Source: Epilithonimonas sp. JDS
GTDB lineage: Bacteria; Bacteroidota; Bacteroidia; Flavobacteriales; Weeksellaceae
Direction: 5' to 3'
NCBI RefSeq assembly: GCF_021261315.1
Contig: NZ_JAJSAX010000006.1
Location: 62,001-126,000 of the forward strand
Length of the DNA stretch: 64,000 nucleotides
This document shows, one piece after another, positions 60,801 to 64,000 of the stretch. The position numbers were made by a program, and so were the translations under genes. The notes under the pieces are model-generated. The model made no database searches and was not told the origin of the DNA. It worked only from the letters and a program-made list of their open reading frames with translations. Numbering within the stretch: the first letter of the stretch is position 1; every line of letters starts with the position of its first letter.

Positions 60801-62516
60801 TTAGTTGACGCCGTGCATCATTTTCTTCAAAATTGGAGAAATTAAAGCCAAGATAGCACCTGCAATTCCACATAGGATTACAAATACCATAAAGAACTCA
60901 AACAAATTATGGATTTCATATCCTACAAATGATGGATTTGCCATTGGTAACTGTTCTTTTGTAAAAGTTGCGACCTGTTCGGCAGTTAGAGTTACTTTCT
61001 TGTCCAAAACATCCTGAAGGTTGATTCCAAGCTCTTTCGCTTTGGTGAATTTGTCTCCAGTTGCTGGTAAGATGGCACCCAAAGTTCCCGATAATGCATA
61101 ACCTGCGGCATTTGCGATGAAGAAAACACCATATAATAAGGATGCAAATCTTTTCGGAGCCAATTTACCTACCAAAGATAATCCAATTGGTGACAAACAA
61201 AGTTCTCCCATTGTCTGGATTAGATAAAGTAAAATCAACCATTTTACAGCCAACAAGCCGTTGCTTCCCAAATCTTTTACATTGTAGGCAATGATGAAGT
61301 AACTTAAAGCAATCAGTCCTAGTCCAATGGCTTGTTTCAGTGGAGAAACTGGTTCTTTTTTTGCGGCTCTTAACTTATCCCAAAGCATACTAAACGGAAC
61401 TGCCAAAATGACAATGAACAATCCATTGAAAATCTGAACCATTGATGGTGGCATATTCCAGCCAAAGATATTTCTGTCCGTTTGGTTATCTGCAATGAAT
61501 GTCAAAGATGAACCTGCTTGCTCAAAAGCTGCCCAGAAGAAAATGATGAAAAAGGAAACGATATATATTACCCAGATTCTATCTCTCTCCACTTTGTTTT
61601 CCGCAGAAGACATAATCAAAAATGCCAAAGCAATTCCCATAGAATAGATGAATGGATAAATTACGGCTTTCACAAATTCTCCCATCCCAACGGAACTAAA
61701 ACCAATCTTATCTACAAATAGATATTGGAATCCAAAGAATGCCGCCACAAAAATAGCCACAGCAAAACCAATAGATTTCCCTGAGAAATTGGCCGTTTGC
61801 GCTTCTCCTTCTTCGAAATCCTCGGCCGTATTATTTTTTGGTAGACCACCGATAGGTCTTCCTTCCGGCGTTACCACATATTTATTTTTAAGGATAATAA
61901 ATGTCACTGTTCCAATTGTCATCGCAATAGAAGCGGCCAAGAATCCCCATTTGAAAGCGTGGATGTCACGTACGCCAGCAGAGTCTTTAACATCTCCTAT
62001 GAATGGACAGATGAACTGTCCAAGAAATGCACCCAAATTGATTCCCATATAGAAAATCGTAAATGCTGAATCTAACTTTGATTTTTCCTGTTTTGGATAT
62101 AGACTTCCAACCATCGAAGAGATATTCGGTTTGAAAAATCCATTTCCGAAGATAATCACGCCCAGCGCAATCCACATCAGCATCTGTGCTGAGCCTAGGT
62201 CTGCTCCAAATGTAGAAGCACTCATAAACATCAGGAACTGTCCGATGGCCATCAGAGCGCCACCGACGATGATACAATATCTATTTCCTAAAAATCGGTC
62301 CGCAATGAAACCTCCCAGCATTGGTGTCAAATAACAAAGAGCCAGGAATCCACCATAGATGATGGTAACATCGCCTTCCTTCATCAATAGGGAGTTTACC
62401 ATAAAGAGCGTCAATAGTGCTCTCATTCCATAAAAGTTAAAACGCTCCCACATCTCGGTTCCGAATAGAACCCATAGACCTTTAGGATGTCTAGAATTAG
62501 TCTGTATTGTATCCAT
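60801..62516 (-). CDS. POT-family peptide:H+ symporter
   Basis: 571 residues from the ATG at 62516 (MDTIQTNSRHPKG); an in-frame start at 62549 would add 11 residues. Signature EMWERFNFYG at 21-30 and FFKPNISSMVGSLYPK near 130. It is longer than the 503-residue paralogue, with a Lys/Glu-rich inserted loop (about 435-480 holds KLAPKRF and a soluble stretch DKFTKAKELGINLQDVLDKKVTLTAEQ) before the last spans. Same role as above; the loop suggests a different partner or regulation. Confidence 0.94.
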   Translation of the reverse strand: MDTIQTNSRHPKGLWVLFGTEMWERFNFYGMRALLTLFMVNSLLMKEGDVTIIYGGFLALCYLTPMLGGFIADRFLGNRYCIIVGGALMAIGQFLMFMSASTFGADLGSAQMLMWIALGVIIFGNGFFKPNISSMVGSLYPKQEKSKLDSAFTIFYMGINLGAFLGQFICPFIGDVKDSAGVRDIHAFKWGFLAASIAMTIGTVTFIILKNKYVVTPEGRPIGGLPKNNTAEDFEEGEAQTANFSGKSIGFAVAIFVAAFFGFQYLFVDKIGFSSVGMGEFVKAVIYPFIYSMGIALAFLIMSSAENKVERDRIWVIYIVSFFIIFFWAAFEQAGSSLTFIADNQTDRNIFGWNMPPSMVQIFNGLFIVILAVPFSMLWDKLRAAKKEPVSPLKQAIGLGLIALSYFIIAYNVKDLGSNGLLAVKWLILLYLIQTMGELCLSPIGLSLVGKLAPKRFASLLYGVFFIANAAGYALSGTLGAILPATGDKFTKAKELGINLQDVLDKKVTLTAEQVATFTKEQLPMANPSFVGYEIHNLFEFFMVFVILCGIAGAILALISPILKKMMHGVN

Positions 62517-62623
62517 TTTTAAATTGTTAAATTTTCTTAAAGGTAACAAATATAGTTTTTTTTCATAAACGGGAAAGCTAAATTGCGACGATTAACACAA
62601 TTGCACCCGATAATCTTAAAATT

Positions 62624-63106
62624 ATGGAAGTCAGAAAATCAAATCCGGAAGACATCAACCAAATAATGAACTGCATCGACACGGCCAGACAGCTGATGCG
62701 GGAAAGTGGAAACCTAATCCAATGGACCAATGGTTATCCTTCCAAGGAATTGATGTTGGATAGTATTGATAATGGATTTAATTTTTTGATTATCGAAAAT
62801 GATGACATCGTTGCGACTTTCGATTTCATTATTGGTGATGACCCAAATTATGCAAAAATTGAAAACGGAACTTGGTTGAATGACGAAAAGTACGGCGTCA
62901 TCCACAGATTGGCATCCAACGGAAAAACAAAAGGCGTCGCGAGATTCTGCTTCGAGTGGTGTTTTTCCCAATTCCCGAACATCAGAATCGATACGCACGA
63001 AACCAACATCGCGATGCAAAAAGTCTTGGAAAAACTCGGTTACGAAAAGTGCGGAATCATTTATGTTGCGGATGGAACACCGAGGTTGGCGTTTCAGAAA
63101 ATTTAG
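62624..63106 (+). CDS. GNAT N-acetyltransferase
   Basis: 160 residues. Start EVRKSNPEDINQIMNCIDTAR; acetyl-CoA region HRLASNGKTKGVARFCFEW (about 91-109) has a variant G-x-x-K-G-V-A core, and motif B is ETNIAMQKVLEKLGYEKCG. It belongs to the SatA-like/uncharacterised GNAT group. It is divergent from the POT gene and lies between two POT paralogues. Confidence 0.85.
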   Translation: MEVRKSNPEDINQIMNCIDTARQLMRESGNLIQWTNGYPSKELMLDSIDNGFNFLIIENDDIVATFDFIIGDDPNYAKIENGTWLNDEKYGVIHRLASNGKTKGVARFCFEWCFSQFPNIRIDTHETNIAMQKVLEKLGYEKCGIIYVADGTPRLAFQKI

Positions 63107-63118
63107 ACTGATAATAAT

Positions 63119-63213
63119 TTGGGCAGCTATTTCCGCCTTCCACTCCCGCTATTTTTTGCCATCGCTTTTTCCAGCCGCAAAAAAAATGAGCTCCGTTCAA
63201 GTCGGGCTGCGAC
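63119..63213 (+). repeat. Dispersed intergenic repeat A, copy 3
   Basis: Begins TTTGGGCAGCTATTTCCGCC and ends AAGTCGGGCTGCGA. Outer stem GCAGC (63124-63128) with GCTGC (63207-63211). Inner stem TTTTTTGC (63153-63160) with GCAAAAAA (63178-63185). It is noncoding, just after the GNAT stop. Confidence 0.88.
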
Positions 63214-63230
63214 AATGCGGTGTTTAAATA

Positions 63231-64000
63231 TTAATCAACTCCATTTTCCTTCATCACCTTATTCAGAAACTTCAACATAAAAATTCCTAAAATAAAAGCG
63301 AAAATCAGCAAGGCAAAATTCACAAGGAAGTAATATTCCTTATTTTCATAATTGTACCAAGTGCTGGCAAGAATCCCGGAAAGCTTGTTCCCGACTGAGT
63401 TGGCGAGGAAAAATCCACCCATCATCAAGGCTGTCAATCTCGCAGGGGACAATTTTGAAACGACGGATAATCCCATCGGCGAAAGACAGAGTTCACCAAT
63501 CGTCACAACGCCATAACTGGCAACCAGCCAAAGCGGCGACACTTTCACAGCGCCATTATTTCCGGCAAACACAGCGCCCACCATCACAAGACAGGACAAA
63601 GCGGTGATGAAAAGGCCAATCATAATTTTCGTTGGCGTCGTCGGTTCTTTTCCGCGTTTTCGGAATATTGCCCAGAATCCGACAATCACCGGCGTGAGGA
63701 CAATTACCCAAAACGGATTCACAGATTGGAAAAGTTCGGTATTGAAAAGGTAAACTTCCTGCTTAGGATTTGTTGCTAGCTGAGCGCGTTCTTCTGGATT
63801 TATATTTTTGAAATAAACATCTTTTCCGGAAACTTTCATCGTCTCACCAGCCTCATTTTTTTGCGAACGGAATTGGTCGTCGTAAACGGCAACTTCTTTG
63901 TCTTCATAGGATTTTCCGGTTGTTCCATCTTTTCCATCCAACATATAAATGCCACGCATCGGTTCCACCAATTTTTCAGGAATACTACGGTCTGTGTAGT
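63231..64000 (-). CDS. POT-family peptide:H+ symporter, C-terminal part
   Basis: The frame is open to the window end with no start, so the N-terminal part (including the ExxERFxxYG motif) is missing from view. Visible are a soluble loop (YTDRSIPEKLVEPMRGIYML, then KDVYFKNINPEERAQL) and the last six spans: FWVIVLTPVIVGFWAIFRKRG, SLVMVGAVFAG, YGVVTIGELCLSPMGLSVVSKL, MMGGFFLANSVGNKLSGIL. GELCLSPMGLS is the same block as in the other two. The soluble insert resembles that of the 571-residue copy. Confidence 0.9.
   Translation of the reverse strand, partial: YTDRSIPEKLVEPMRGIYMLDGKDGTTGKSYEDKEVAVYDDQFRSQKNEAGETMKVSGKDVYFKNINPEERAQLATNPKQEVYLFNTELFQSVNPFWVIVLTPVIVGFWAIFRKRGKEPTTPTKIMIGLFITALSCLVMVGAVFAGNNGAVKVSPLWLVASYGVVTIGELCLSPMGLSVVSKLSPARLTALMMGGFFLANSVGNKLSGILASTWYNYENKEYYFLVNFALLIFAFILGIFMLKFLNKVMKENGVD

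Noticed and set aside
1-64000. CRISPR arrays, prophage, insertion sequences, integrons, toxin-antitoxin pairs, restriction systems
   Set aside because: None seen: no evenly spaced direct repeats with unique spacers, no transposase or integrase protein, no phage structural gene, no methylase-endonuclease pair.

Overview
The window is a chromosomal segment of a Bacteroidota, very probably a Flavobacteriia of the Chryseobacterium/Epilithonimonas group (Weeksellaceae). The signs are: promoters of the TTTG-N19-TAnnTTTG type instead of E. coli boxes; type IX secretion parts (a sorting-domain protein and a PorZ-like propeller protein); BshB1 of bacillithiol synthesis; a double-ExbD TonB energising cluster; PUR-family DUF3276, DUF3667 and DUF177 proteins; visibly low GC; and several palindromic intergenic repeat families of the kind seen in this group. 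The genus is an inference from protein flavour, not from a marker gene. There is no rRNA, CRISPR array, prophage or transposase. One tRNA (His) is present.

Layout. 1-6 kb: end of a lipoprotein gene, a secreted repetitive beta-helix protein with a small T9SS-sorted partner, a lipoprotein of unknown role, and pncB. 6-9.2 kb: a DUF3667 membrane protein, then rplM-rpsI-rpsB; the usual next gene, tsf, is missing. 9.2-9.6 kb: a repeat-filled intergenic region. 9.6-12.1 kb: accA and gltX. 12.2-17.6 kb: a surface-glycan block (mannose-phosphate-isomerase-type cupin and five glycosyltransferase genes in mixed orientation). 17.6-22.9 kb, all minus: rocD and pdxA flank DUF177-rpmF-accB-accC. 23.4-26.1 kb: ribE, an NtrY-like histidine kinase and a TrmN6-like methyltransferase in tight succession. 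26.2-31.9 kb: ftsE, rpmH, a cupin, waaA, a glycosyltransferase pair and a zinc-protease-like lipoprotein. 32-41 kb: leuS, then exbB-exbD-exbD-tonB, a PstS-like lipoprotein and a TPR protein. 41-49.5 kb: bshB1, tRNA-His, an acyltransferase, the PUR-family protein, an ABC exporter, mqo, small genes, dapA and a methyltransferase. 49.6-54.3 kb: a 5'-nucleotidase encoded as two genes, porZ and recO. 54.5-64 kb: a GNAT enzyme, a candidate small RNA, recG, a TPR protein, a thioredoxin and three POT-family peptide transporters, the last cut by the window end.

Functionally this is mostly housekeeping: translation (L13, S9, S2, L32, L34, GltX, LeuS, tRNA-His), fatty-acid initiation (AccA, AccB, AccC), cofactors (PncB, PdxA, RibE, BshB1), lysine/peptidoglycan supply (DapA) and respiration (Mqo). 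On top lie envelope functions: Kdo transfer, glycan synthesis, TonB energising, T9SS and peptide uptake.

The least explained material is intergenic. It comprises a four-copy element whose terminal stem shows compensatory changes, a family of palindromes with a GTTTCAAAC core, a 160-base element carrying four CTCC-NNN-GGAG mini-hairpins inside inverted repeats, a probable small RNA ending in a UUCG-loop terminator, and structured leaders before rplM and rpsB. No complete new enzymatic or defence system is visible.
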